A stretch of 64,000 bases of DNA from Halovivax cerinus (GTDB lineage: Archaea > Halobacteriota > Halobacteria > Halobacteriales > Natrialbaceae): assembly GCF_024498195.1 (NCBI RefSeq), contig NZ_CP101824.1:2790001-2854000 (forward strand). Reading direction: 5' to 3'. Shown piece after piece: positions 27,312 through 34,965 of this stretch. Below the pieces are notes generated by a model that saw only the letters and a list, made by a program, of their open reading frames with translations, was not told the DNA's origin and did not search any database. A program made the position numbers and the translations under genes. Every line of letters starts with the position of its first letter. Within the stretch, counting starts at the first letter, position 1.

Positions 27312-30050
27312 TCACCGCGGGTTCCTGAGTGCCGCTTCGACGAGTTTCGACTCGGCCTTCCGGAGGTGCTGGTGGAACGTCGACGGGGCGATGTCGAGCG
27401 AGTCGGCGACGTCCTCGCCGGAGGCCAGTCGCGGCCACTCGAAGAACCCGCGGAAGTAGGCGGCCTCGATGCTCGATCGCTGTTGCTCGGTGAGCGAGTC
27501 GAGCGGGTGGTGCCCGTCCGCTGCGAGTGATCCGTCTCGCGTGAACTGCCTCCGGGAGAGCAAATCGATCTGCGGGTAGATGTCGGTCATCGCATCGACG
27601 AACGCCCTGATATCCGTGTGGGGCGAGAGCTGGACCGTCAGTCCGATCTCTCCGTCTTCGAGGATCGCCTCGTCGACGTACCCGCCCCGGGAGGCGATCA
27701 CCGAGAGAATCGTCGGCTCCGTGAGCCGTGCCGAAAACTGGATCGAATCGCCCGTCTCTCGAATCGTCAGGTCCGCCCAGGTCTCCGTCGTCTCGCTGAG
27801 TCGTTCGAGATCGTCGACGGCGTCCGGGGTCACCGTTCCGTAGAGATGGAAATCCGATTCCGACACCTGCGTGACGTGGTCGATCCGGGCGGTGCCGTCC
27901 ATCCCGATGGCTGCATCCAGCTGGCCGAAGGCGTCCGGGACGTGGAACTCGATCTCGACCACTTCGTCGCTCACGAGCGCTCGTTTGCGTTCAGTCGCAG
28001 CGATCGCGTGACCGATCACCTCGCCGAGCTGGGCGACGACCGCACGCTCCTGAGCGGTGAAGGCGGTCGGCCGATCGGTGTAGACGTTGAGAACGCCGTA
28101 GACGGTGTCCTCGTGAACGATGGGGATGGCTGCGGAAGCCTGGAAATCGTAGGCTTCGGCTGTGTCTTGCCAAGGATCGTACCGATCGTCCTCCTGTGCG
28201 TTCCGGGTAACCTGGAGCTCGCCGGTTCTGAACGCGCGACCGGTCGGTCCACGACTTCGTTCGTCGGCTGGGTCGGTCGAGATGGTAACGTCGTCGAGGT
28301 AGCCCTCGATACCGGCCTCAGCACGCATCGAGACGGTTTTCGAGTCGATCCCCGCCGTTCCCACCCAGGCAAATTCGTAGCTTTCGGCGGCCGCGAGGCG
28401 CTCGACGACCGTCTGTTCTATCTCCCGGCGCGTCGACTGGTCGATCACCGCGTCGGTGAGTTCTCGGACGACCTCGTTCAGCCCGTTGAGCGCTTCGAGC
28501 CGTTCGCGCTGGTCGACGAGTTCGCGTTCACGCTCGTCCCGGTCGATCGCCGACGCGAGGATGGACGCGACGGTTCGGACGAAGTTCGTGTCGGTCTCGT
28601 CGACCGACCGGCGCTCGGTGTCGTGGACGCCGAAGATACCCCACGGCTCCTCCGTCGGCCCGATGACGACGCTGATCCCGCCTGCGACGTCGTGATCGGT
28701 GAGGAGCGCCGGCCCGCTGAACCGGGTCTCCTCGCGGAGGTCCTCGACCACGACCGGTTCCTCGGTCCGGAGCGTGTAGGCTGCCTGCGAGTCGTCCTCG
28801 GTCGCCGAGACCGCCGTCTCGCCCACGAGCCCGTCGTCCCAGCCGACCCCCTCGCACAACTGGAGCTCCTCGCCGTCCTCGTCCAGATCGAGCACCTTGC
28901 AGTACTCGGTGTCGAGCGTCTCGGCGACGAGTGTCGTCACGTCGTCGAGCAGTTCGTCCACGTCGTGCATCTCGAGTGCTCGACGGGCGATCGTCGCTAC
29001 TACGTTTTGTTGCTCGACGCGTTTTCTGAGTCGGCGTTCTTTTCGCTTGCGAGCCGTGACGTCGCGCGTGTAGACGGAGACGCCCGAATCGGAGGGGTAG
29101 ATCGTGTACTCGTACCAGACCCCGGTCGTGTGGCTTCGCTCCTCGTCGACGACGGGTTCCTGTGTGGCTCGAGCCGTCTCGAGTGCCGATCCGAACTGCT
29201 TCGACGTCTCGGTGGCCGTGACGAGTCGGTCGCCGATGTCGTCCTCGTCGACGTCGAGTATCGCCTTCGCACGATCGTTTACGTACGTGAGTCTGTCTTC
29301 GTCGTCCAGGCCGTAGACGCCGTCCGAGACCCGATCGAAGACGGCGTCGAGCTCTCGCTCCAGCTCGTCGCGCTGTCGTTCGACGAGATCGGCGTGATCT
29401 TCGAGACGACGTTCGTACGCGCGTCGATCGGTCATGTCGCGCGTCACTTTCGTAAATCCCGTGAGGGTCCCGTCGTCGTCTCGGATCGCCGTGATCGTCA
29501 CGTTCGCCCAGAACCGGGTTCCGTCGGCCCGACAGCGCCACCCCTCGTCTTCGATCGACCCCAGTCGCCTCGCGGCCTGCAGGTTTCGTTCCGGCACCCC
29601 CTCGGCGACTGCTTCGTCGGTGTAGAACGTCTCGAAGTGCGTCCCCACGATATCGTCCGATTCGAACCCCTTGATTCGTTCGGCGCCGTCGTTCCAGCTT
29701 TCGACGAATCCGTTCGGATCGAGGGCGAAGATCGCGTACTCGGTAACGGCGTCGACGAATTCGTCGAACTGGATCGAGATACCTCGTCCGTTCGCCAGCG
29801 TTTCAGTGCCGGATATCGACGAGGGTTGGCCGTCGCCGCCGTCGACCTCGCGCCACCAGACCCGGGCGCTCGCGCCCACCTTCTTCGTCTGGACGACGTC
29901 TCGATCGGCGAGCCGCTCGAGGCGTTCGTACGTGGCCCGACGTCCCAGGTCGAGCCGAGAAGCGACCTCCGACGTCGAGAGCGGTTCGGCGCGACCGTCG
30001 AACGCGTCGACCGTCTCCCGGAGTGCGTCCGTCAATCCCTGTGTCGTCAT
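27312..30050 (-). CDS. Multi-domain PAS/GAF sensor and Bat-type HTH regulator
   Basis: A 912-residue, cytoplasmic one-component regulator. Order: N-terminal winged helix (about 8-65, 'LSTSEVASRLDLGRRATYER'), PAS 1 (about 95-205, 'AIFALDPNGFVESWNDGAE'), a coiled coil (205-230), PAS 2 (about 230-335, 'GVYGLDDEDRLTYVNDRAK'), GAF 1 (about 350-480), GAF 2 (about 515-650), then a bacterio-opsin activator domain ending in HTH_10 ('LDSLTEQQRSSIEAAYFRGF' to 'APSTFHQHLRKAESKL'). There is no histidine kinase domain, so the signal is passed straight to DNA binding. Signals may be light, redox or small molecules, as in Bat relatives; this is inferred. Having HTH domains at both ends is notable. The start at 30050 is preferred over 30080. 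Confidence 0.88.
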   Translation of the reverse strand: MTTQGLTDALRETVDAFDGRAEPLSTSEVASRLDLGRRATYERLERLADRDVVQTKKVGASARVWWREVDGGDGQPSSISGTETLANGRGISIQFDEFVDAVTEYAIFALDPNGFVESWNDGAERIKGFESDDIVGTHFETFYTDEAVAEGVPERNLQAARRLGSIEDEGWRCRADGTRFWANVTITAIRDDDGTLTGFTKVTRDMTDRRAYERRLEDHADLVERQRDELERELDAVFDRVSDGVYGLDDEDRLTYVNDRAKAILDVDEDDIGDRLVTATETSKQFGSALETARATQEPVVDEERSHTTGVWYEYTIYPSDSGVSVYTRDVTARKRKERRLRKRVEQQNVVATIARRALEMHDVDELLDDVTTLVAETLDTEYCKVLDLDEDGEELQLCEGVGWDDGLVGETAVSATEDDSQAAYTLRTEEPVVVEDLREETRFSGPALLTDHDVAGGISVVIGPTEEPWGIFGVHDTERRSVDETDTNFVRTVASILASAIDRDERERELVDQRERLEALNGLNEVVRELTDAVIDQSTRREIEQTVVERLAAAESYEFAWVGTAGIDSKTVSMRAEAGIEGYLDDVTISTDPADERSRGPTGRAFRTGELQVTRNAQEDDRYDPWQDTAEAYDFQASAAIPIVHEDTVYGVLNVYTDRPTAFTAQERAVVAQLGEVIGHAIAATERKRALVSDEVVEIEFHVPDAFGQLDAAIGMDGTARIDHVTQVSESDFHLYGTVTPDAVDDLERLSETTETWADLTIRETGDSIQFSARLTEPTILSVIASRGGYVDEAILEDGEIGLTVQLSPHTDIRAFVDAMTDIYPQIDLLSRRQFTRDGSLAADGHHPLDSLTEQQRSSIEAAYFRGFFEWPRLASGEDVADSLDIAPSTFHQHLRKAESKLVEAALRNPR

Positions 30051-30384
30051 TATCCGGCAAATGGACCGTACCGCTGTCAACCCTCCGCCGGCGGATGCCG
30101 GGTCTATCGGCTGGGCCGACTGTCGTTGCCTGCTGAACCGATCGGACGAATCGAACGGAGTTACCGAATCGGTATCGAAAGATTACCCTAATCGTTGGCG
30201 CTCGTCACTTAGGGTCGTCCGGTTCTTCGTACGAGATACGTCGGTGGTAGTCCGGGTGACGACGGGCGGCGTTCACACTCGCCCCCGTCTCGCCCGCACC
30301 GCCGACGCACTGGCTCGGTCGTCGTCGCGCTCCCGTTCTCGAGGGGGCGACTCGATGGTCGACGCCGAACGACGCGCGATACCC
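30051..30384. other. Divergent intergenic region, no gene recognised
   Basis: About 330 bases between the PAS/GAF regulator and the DUF7344 gene. AT-rich patches near 30175-30190 ('GAAAGATTACCCTAATCG') may be promoter elements for one of the genes. No ORF in it looks real. Confidence 0.4.
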
Positions 30385-30699
30385 ATGACACAGGCATACC
30401 CGCACCCCACGATCGAACTGACCGAACAGAACGACCTGACCGACAGCGAACGATACCGGCTGCTCTCGTCGGAGCGTCGGCGCCGCGTTCTGGCAATTCT
30501 CGCGAATCAAACCGGTCCGATCTCGTGTGACGAACTCGCCGGGATGCTCGTCGCCGAGGTGCGCGGGAGCGACGCGAGCGAGGACGTCCGTCGTGACGTC
30601 GCCATCTCGCTTCACCACTCGGATCTGCCGATGCTCGACGACCTCGGAGTCGCCACGTACGATCCCACGGCGAACGTCGTCGTCCGCGATGGACGCTGA
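30385..30699 (+). CDS. DUF7344-type winged-helix protein
   Basis: A 104-residue protein. 'YRLLSSERRRRVLAILAN' followed by 'ISCDELAGMLVAEVRG' and 'DVAISLHHSDLPMLDDLGV' is the winged-helix pattern of the haloarchaeal DUF7344 group, probably DNA-binding. 'ATYDPTANVVVRDGR' closes the wing. An alternative ATG at 30355 would add ten residues. The gene is divergent from the large PAS/GAF regulator; a regulatory link between the two is possible but not shown. Confidence 0.75.
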   Translation: MTQAYPHPTIELTEQNDLTDSERYRLLSSERRRRVLAILANQTGPISCDELAGMLVAEVRGSDASEDVRRDVAISLHHSDLPMLDDLGVATYDPTANVVVRDGR

Positions 30700-30964
30700 C
30701 CGTCCATCGACGGGTCGAACTGTCCCGGTGAGCACCGCCCGGCAGTAGCCGGCGCCATCGCGCGTTTTGCCGCCGGTGAGTACCCTGCACATCGAACCAC
30801 TGTCCAGGCTATCGGAGCCAGTCGATCGAATCGAGTTCTCCTGCCGTGTTCGAACCGAACAGCCGGTCGTCTCCCGAACGACGTGGGCTCGGATGTGTCG
30901 ACCAGCGGAGTCGGCACTCGATCGAATCGAGTACTCGCAATTCATTCGGAGGTGGGAACGGCCG

Positions 30965-31351
30965 TTACCCGGTCTTGTAGACGCCCCTGGCGTCGGCAAC
31001 GTGCGCATCGTCGTCGGCCGCGTAGACATCGACGTCGACGACGCCCACGTCGCCGCCCTGACGGACGACGTCGGCTTCCGCGTAGAGGTCACCTGTCCCT
31101 GCGCTCAGGTAGTCGATTCGCATGTCGATCGTCGGCACCGGCTGGTCGACGAGCGAGACGAGTGCCGCGCCGCCGACGGTGTCGGCGAGCGTGAACGTGA
31201 CCCCGCCGTGGGCCATGAGTCGATCCTCGTTCCAGGAGAGATCGTCGGTCATCTCCAGGTGCCCTTCGGCGTGACCGTCGGCACACTCGGTGACTTCGAT
31301 CCCGAGTAACGATGCGAAGGGCATTCCCTCGAAGAACGCTTGCGGATCCAT
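30965..31351 (-). CDS. PaaI-like hotdog thioesterase
   Basis: A 128-residue hotdog-fold protein of the PaaI/4HBT group. 'NEDRLMAHGGVTFTLADTVGG' contains the conserved HGG and the Asp used as catalytic base; 'IDMRIDYLSAGTGDLYAEA' forms the central strands. PaaI-type enzymes hydrolyse acyl-CoA thioesters, in E. coli those of ring-hydroxylated phenylacetyl-CoA. A paa epoxidase operon lies 2-5 kb away on the same strand, which makes a phenylacetate role attractive, but the borosin genes lie between. Start ATG 31351. Confidence 0.88.
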   Translation of the reverse strand: MDPQAFFEGMPFASLLGIEVTECADGHAEGHLEMTDDLSWNEDRLMAHGGVTFTLADTVGGAALVSLVDQPVPTIDMRIDYLSAGTGDLYAEADVVRQGGDVGVVDVDVYAADDDAHVADARGVYKTG

Positions 31352-31511
31352 ACTCGGATGGTATCGAACGGGGACACTAAAACCGGTCCGATCCGTCCGC
31401 GCGACGCGATCGGTACCGTCTCGGTGATTGAGTCGCCCGTATCGGCGAGCCTCGTGGAGACACTGTCGTCTCCGGGTCCACAACTCGGAGAGCGACGACC
31501 AACCTCGTCGG

Positions 31512-32405
31512 TCAGCGCGCCTCGGCCGGATCCTCGTCGCGGGTGATGAACTCCAGGTGCTCTGCGGACTCGATCGTCTCCTGTAACTCCCGGTTCTGTA
31601 CGGATTTTTCCGCCACCGGAGGGACGTACAGCGTCTGTATGGGGTTGATCTCGTCGGCCATGGATTCGAACGCCTGGAGCTCGAACCGCAACAGCTTCGA
31701 GTCGGTGATCGGGTACGTGGCAGTCTGGACGATCGTTACCTCGTGATCGGGCGGATAGAACCGCTCCAAGTACTCTCGAAGCCGCGTGAATCGGGCCGGT
31801 TCGTTTCCGGTGCGCTCAGAGTACTGAACGGCCTCGACCGAGCCGACTTGCCAGATCATCGCCGGGACGTTCGAGTTGAGCTCGAATTCACGGAGCAGGA
31901 GGTCGGTCGCCTCGAACATCTGGATTCCGTTTCGAGACGGATCCAGCCCGAGATCGCAGTAGAGGCAGTCCATCGAGGAGATACCCGGTTGCACTTCGAC
32001 TCTCAGCCCGGCTTCAGTGGCTCGCTCGGTCACCCACTGACTCGGCGTGACGAAGACGAGCGGGTGTCCGTACAGGGCGAACGCGACCGGCCCATCGATC
32101 TCTCCGGCACGGTCGATCACCCGCTGTGCCATCCGCTCGTAGGTCTCGATGCGATGCTCTCCCTCCGTGTACTCCTCGGTGAGGTCGACGAGTTCGTCCA
32201 CCCGGTCGCCGACGTACCGTTCGAGCATCTCGGTGTGGTAGTCGACCGTGAACAACACCTGCGACTTGTCGATAGCCGCCTCGGCCTCGTTCGTCAGTTG
32301 CCTGATCGCGACCATCCCCAGTCCGATGACGTAGATGTCGACCGGATCGTCGCTCACCGCTCTCGCCGCTGATTGGGTAGTTGGCGTCACGTCAGCACAT
32401 ACCAT
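31512..32405 (-). CDS. Borosin-type peptide alpha-N-methyltransferase (split, SonM/OphMA-like)
   Basis: A 297-residue SAM-dependent enzyme of the tetrapyrrole methylase fold. Several blocks match the fungal borosin enzyme OphMA as I recall it, more closely than cobalamin enzymes: 'VIGLGMVAIRQLT' (SAM loop), 'EYTEGEHRIETYERMAQ', 'FALYGHPLVFVTPS', 'VQPGISSMDCLYCDLGLDP', 'MFEATDLLL' and 'IWQVGSVEAV'. The Tyr-Arg-Tyr set of the OphMA site (Y66, R72, Y76) and Y98 have counterparts in 'EEY', 'HRIETY' and 'LYGHP'. Such enzymes methylate backbone amides of a peptide. In OphMA the substrate is fused to the enzyme; here no core is attached, and a short precursor gene lies 171 bases upstream on the same strand. 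Start ATG 32405. Confidence 0.82.
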   Translation of the reverse strand: MVCADVTPTTQSAARAVSDDPVDIYVIGLGMVAIRQLTNEAEAAIDKSQVLFTVDYHTEMLERYVGDRVDELVDLTEEYTEGEHRIETYERMAQRVIDRAGEIDGPVAFALYGHPLVFVTPSQWVTERATEAGLRVEVQPGISSMDCLYCDLGLDPSRNGIQMFEATDLLLREFELNSNVPAMIWQVGSVEAVQYSERTGNEPARFTRLREYLERFYPPDHEVTIVQTATYPITDSKLLRFELQAFESMADEINPIQTLYVPPVAEKSVQNRELQETIESAEHLEFITRDEDPAEAR

Positions 32406-32576
32406 TTCCAGACCTTATTACTTTCGTCTGTAATCAGTACTGTGACACCGCGTCTCGTAGTGAGGGAACGTGTACCGTCGAATCACGGCCGTCCTCCGCC
32501 GACGGTTCGAGGGACCGACGGCCGAGAACGAACGCGGTCGGTGCCGCAGAAGGGTACGCGTTCGACCCTGGCGAGG

Positions 32577-32810
32577 TTAGCGAATCCGAACGATGATCGT
32601 CACTGAGACGTCGGCTCGGTTGACGTCACCCTCGTCGCCTGCGACGGTCTTCACGGTGAGGTCGTCGCCGCTCGTAAGCGCCTCTGTTTCCTCCGCTGTG
32701 AGGTCGTACCCCTCGAGTGCAGCCTCGGGGTCGGTCTGGAACGCGTTCAAATACGATTCGTCGGTCAACGTTTGGTAGACGGCGTCTTGGGCCGTGGCAG
32801 TCGCGGACAT
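32577..32810 (-). CDS. Candidate split borosin precursor peptide
   Basis: A 77-residue peptide encoded just upstream of the N-methyltransferase, on the same strand. Residues about 8-48 form a small helical domain ('DAVYQTLTDESYLNAF', 'TDPEAALEGYDLTAEE', 'TEALTSGDD') with the pattern of the borosin-binding domain of split borosins and of the LigA-like/clasp segment (…DPEAAL…LT.EE..AL.SGD). After a linker 'VAGDEGDVNRAD' comes a C-terminal stretch 'VSVTIIVRIR' rich in Val, Ile and Thr, like known borosin cores, which I propose is the methylated part. An in-frame ATG at 32828 lies upstream of the expected transcription start, so I choose 32810. Confidence 0.75.
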   Translation of the reverse strand: MSATATAQDAVYQTLTDESYLNAFQTDPEAALEGYDLTAEETEALTSGDDLTVKTVAGDEGDVNRADVSVTIIVRIR

Positions 32811-32835
32811 TGCAACAGCGATTTCCATAAACGAT

Positions 32836-32846
32836 CACTTATAGAT
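32836..32846 (-). promoter_or_regulatory. TATA element of the borosin precursor gene
   Basis: On the minus strand 'ATCTATAAGTG', preceded by a purine-rich BRE-like 'CGAAA', is centred about 31 bases before ATG 32810. Transcription would then start near 32815, a few bases before that ATG and after the ATG at 32828. This sets the precursor start. Confidence 0.6.
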
Positions 32847-33044
32847 TTCGTCAGTGGACAAGCATTCGACGGACTCGATACGGTCTCGGCGCACGGGCAA
32901 TCCCGATATCCACGACCGGACGAACCGTCCTCCGTGGTCGAAAACCGGACCGCATCGAGACGGCCGCTACCTGAACCAAGGTGAGAGTTCCGCCCTGGTG
33001 GGCGAGCCTGACTCCGATATTCTACGATACAGCCCACTCTACGC

Positions 33045-33212
33045 TTACTCGAACTTCTCGAACGGCTGCTCGCACGCGGTACAGAAGTGCATCGAGCGAC
33101 AGAGCGACGGCCCTTTCGGGTGCTCGCGCTCGGTCTCCGTCGAACCGCAGTAGGGGCACTCGGCGCCCGACTCGTCCCCGCTCGTCGTCACACTCGGATC
33201 GAATCGTCTCAT
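33045..33212 (-). CDS. Stand-alone PaaD-type zinc ribbon protein
   Basis: A 55-residue protein. Two Cys pairs are visible: 'ECPYCGSTE' and 'MHFCTACEQPFEKF', with a further Cys in 'SLCRSMH'. This matches the zinc beta-ribbon that bacterial PaaD carries at its C-terminus ('CP.CGS..t' and 'FGST.CKa...C..C.epF..fK'). Here the ribbon is a separate gene 16 bases after paaD, which itself lacks it. It is probably the last gene of the paaABCD operon and would help PaaD mature the iron centre of the epoxidase. The start is the only ATG in frame. Confidence 0.8.
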   Translation of the reverse strand: MRRFDPSVTTSGDESGAECPYCGSTETEREHPKGPSLCRSMHFCTACEQPFEKFE

Positions 33213-33228
33213 AGGATTATCGGTGGTG

Positions 33229-33645
33229 TCAGATGCTCAGCCCGAACTCCCGAAGATCCGCCTTGCCGGCCTCGGTGACGAGTCCGACCGACCATTCGGG
33301 GCTCCAGACGAGGTTGATGTCGACGTCGTCGACGCCGTCGACGGCTGCGACTGCCTCGCGAACGTCGGTCTGGAGCATATCGCGGGCCGGACAGCCGCTG
33401 TACGTCAGGGTCATGTCGACGCGCGCGAGCCCGTCGTCGACGCCGACGTCGTAGATGAGACCCAGATCGACGATGCTGACGGGCATCTCCGGGTCTTCGA
33501 CCGCGTAGAGGGCGTCCCAGACTTCCGCCTCGGTCCCCGTGGCGCCCGCGCCGGTCGCGGGCAGGTCGTCGACGACCGGCCCCTCGCGGTACTCGGTGTA
33601 CGCACAGGGTGTGGCGTCGGTCTCTGGTTGTGTTTCGGATGGCAT
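33229..33645 (-). CDS. paaD: Phenylacetyl-CoA epoxidase assembly protein PaaD (MIP18/DUF59 domain)
   Basis: A 138-residue protein of the DUF59/MIP18 family. 'VWDALYAVEDPEMPVSIVDLGLIYDV' is the signature N-terminal part and 'MTLTYSGCPARDMLQTDV' holds the conserved Cys that takes part in Fe-S or metal handling; the domain ends 'INLVWSPEWSVGLVTEAG'. PaaD supports assembly of the di-iron phenylacetyl-CoA epoxidase. The zinc ribbon of the bacterial protein is missing and is supplied by the next gene. The start is 33645 ('MPSETQPETD'); a longer frame to 33723 overlaps a short repeat and the paaC end. Confidence 0.9.
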   Translation of the reverse strand: MPSETQPETDATPCAYTEYREGPVVDDLPATGAGATGTEAEVWDALYAVEDPEMPVSIVDLGLIYDVGVDDGLARVDMTLTYSGCPARDMLQTDVREAVAAVDGVDDVDINLVWSPEWSVGLVTEAGKADLREFGLSI

Positions 33646-33670
33646 CGTGTGGATAGGTGTGGTGATCAGC

Positions 33671-33705
33671 TCGCGTGTGTCTGTTTCGTCTCGCGTGTGT
33701 CTGTT
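33671..33705. repeat. Short 20-bp-period direct repeat between paaC and paaD
   Basis: The 15-mer 'TCGCGTGTGTCTGTT' occurs at 33671-33685 and again at 33691-33705. The repeat sits in the 75-base gap between the paaC stop and the paaD start and could mark slippage or a leader; no function is evident. Confidence 0.55.
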
Positions 33706-33719
33706 CGCGTGGGCCCAGG

Positions 33720-34640
33720 TCACTCGGGCCGGTCCATGATCAGCGTCGCCTCGTCACGGCCGAGTTCGCGATACGTGTGCGTGAAGTCGTCGTAGAGTGC
33801 GTCCCAGTCGTCGGTGTGACGTCCGTTTCGACCGCACGCGGCTGGGACGAGCTCGTCCGTGATGTCGCCGTCGGCCGGCACTGGCGTTCGCAGGCCGTAC
33901 GATTCGAGCGTCGGGACGACGCGATCGAGCCAGCGCTCCCCGAGCGTGGCGAGCGTCTCGGTCCGGTAGCCCTCCTCGACGATCGTTTCTTCGACGGTCG
34001 CGGCGTCGGGGAGCGCGTCTCCGTCGGTGTAGGGTTCGGCTCCCGAGCCGTCCGCGCTGACCGTCTCGGCTCCGAACGGGACGGGCTCGGCCGGGACGAA
34101 GATGGCCAGCGCGTGCGGGAAGAGTCGGTCGACGGCGTCCTGGAGGTGGTCGGAGCCGTCGTCCCCATCGGCCAGCCGTTCGAGCCAGTTCTCGGCGTGC
34201 TCGACGTGGTAGTCCTCCTCGCGCTGGATCTTGCCTACGCGGTCCGCGATAGCCGGATAGGCCGACTCCGCGAGGGCCTCGAGGCGGAGCTCCTCGGCCA
34301 CGTCGAACAGGTACGAGCGAACGATCGCGTCGGCCCACTCCCCCTCCGGGAACGGGAGTTCCGCCAGCGTCGCGTGCCGAAAGGTCTCGGGGGCGCGTTC
34401 CCAGAGGAGGTCGGTCTCGTCGTAGCCCAGTTCCTCTAGCAGATCGTACCAGAGGCGGGCGTGTCCCAGTTCGTCCTGGGCGATGTTCGCGAGTGCGAGG
34501 TCGGATTCGAGCGTCGGGGCGTGGACCTGCCACTCTACGTATCGTTCGGCGAGGACGAACTCGTCGTCGGCGAGTGCGCGCAGTTCGGTTTCGAGTGCGA
34601 GACGCTGGTCCGGCGTGAGTTCGATCTCGGTGGCTGCCAT
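33720..34640 (-). CDS. paaC: Phenylacetyl-CoA 1,2-epoxidase, structural subunit PaaC
   Basis: A 306-residue ferritin-like four-helix protein. 'NIAQDELGHARLWYDLLEEL' and 'REEDYHVEHAENWLERLA' are the conserved helices that in PaaA-type enzymes hold di-iron ligands; PaaC is the subunit that pairs with PaaA and usually lacks a working metal centre. It is longer than the E. coli protein (about 250) owing to an acidic insert around residues 160-230 ('GAEPYTDGDALPDAATVEE'). The start codon overlaps the paaB stop by one base. Confidence 0.93.
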   Translation of the reverse strand: MAATEIELTPDQRLALETELRALADDEFVLAERYVEWQVHAPTLESDLALANIAQDELGHARLWYDLLEELGYDETDLLWERAPETFRHATLAELPFPEGEWADAIVRSYLFDVAEELRLEALAESAYPAIADRVGKIQREEDYHVEHAENWLERLADGDDGSDHLQDAVDRLFPHALAIFVPAEPVPFGAETVSADGSGAEPYTDGDALPDAATVEETIVEEGYRTETLATLGERWLDRVVPTLESYGLRTPVPADGDITDELVPAACGRNGRHTDDWDALYDDFTHTYRELGRDEATLIMDRPE

Positions 34641-34963
34641 CAGTCGTCACCTCGCTGTCGGTCGGCTTCGGCCTGCTCCTGTTCTTCCTGGGAGGCGATG
34701 ACCTCCTTGGCGTGTTCCGTACTGGAGGTGTAGGCCATCGCCCAGCGGTAAGACTTGTCGGTCGTGCCGCCGAAGGCGACCTCCTCGGCGTCGACCTCGC
34801 CGACCTCGTCCTGCGGGACGACCCAGAGACTCTCGGTCGGCTTGCGACGCCCGTGCTGGATGACCGCGAACTGCTTGGCCATCTCGCGGTCGGGCGCGTG
34901 AACGTTGCCGCAGTGGGTGTGGTAGTCGCCGGGCTTCTCCTGGCGGAAGACTTCCCAGATCAT
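34640..34963 (-). CDS. paaB: Phenylacetyl-CoA 1,2-epoxidase subunit PaaB
   Basis: A 107-residue bridging subunit. 'WEVFRQEKPGDYHTHCGNVHAPDREMAKQ' in pieces, 'RRKPTESLWVVPQDEV' and 'KSYRWAMAYT' match the PaaB family, which holds PaaAC pairs together in the multisubunit epoxidase. The true start is 34963 ('MIWEVF'); longer frames upstream are shadows of paaA. Two bases separate the paaA stop from this start, so the operon is tightly coupled. Confidence 0.95.
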   Translation of the reverse strand: MIWEVFRQEKPGDYHTHCGNVHAPDREMAKQFAVIQHGRRKPTESLWVVPQDEVGEVDAEEVAFGGTTDKSYRWAMAYTSSTEHAKEVIASQEEQEQAEADRQRGDD

Positions 34964-34965
34964 GG

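Noticed and set aside
27618-30191. 857-residue plus-strand ORF antisense to the PAS/GAF regulator
   Set aside because: It mirrors the real gene, is rich in Arg, Val and Asp in a shadow pattern and has no domain; a typical high-GC antisense frame.
31512-32405. Cobalamin (precorrin) methyltransferase
   Set aside because: The fold is shared, but no cobalamin genes are nearby, the specific motifs match borosin enzymes, and a precursor-like peptide is next to it.
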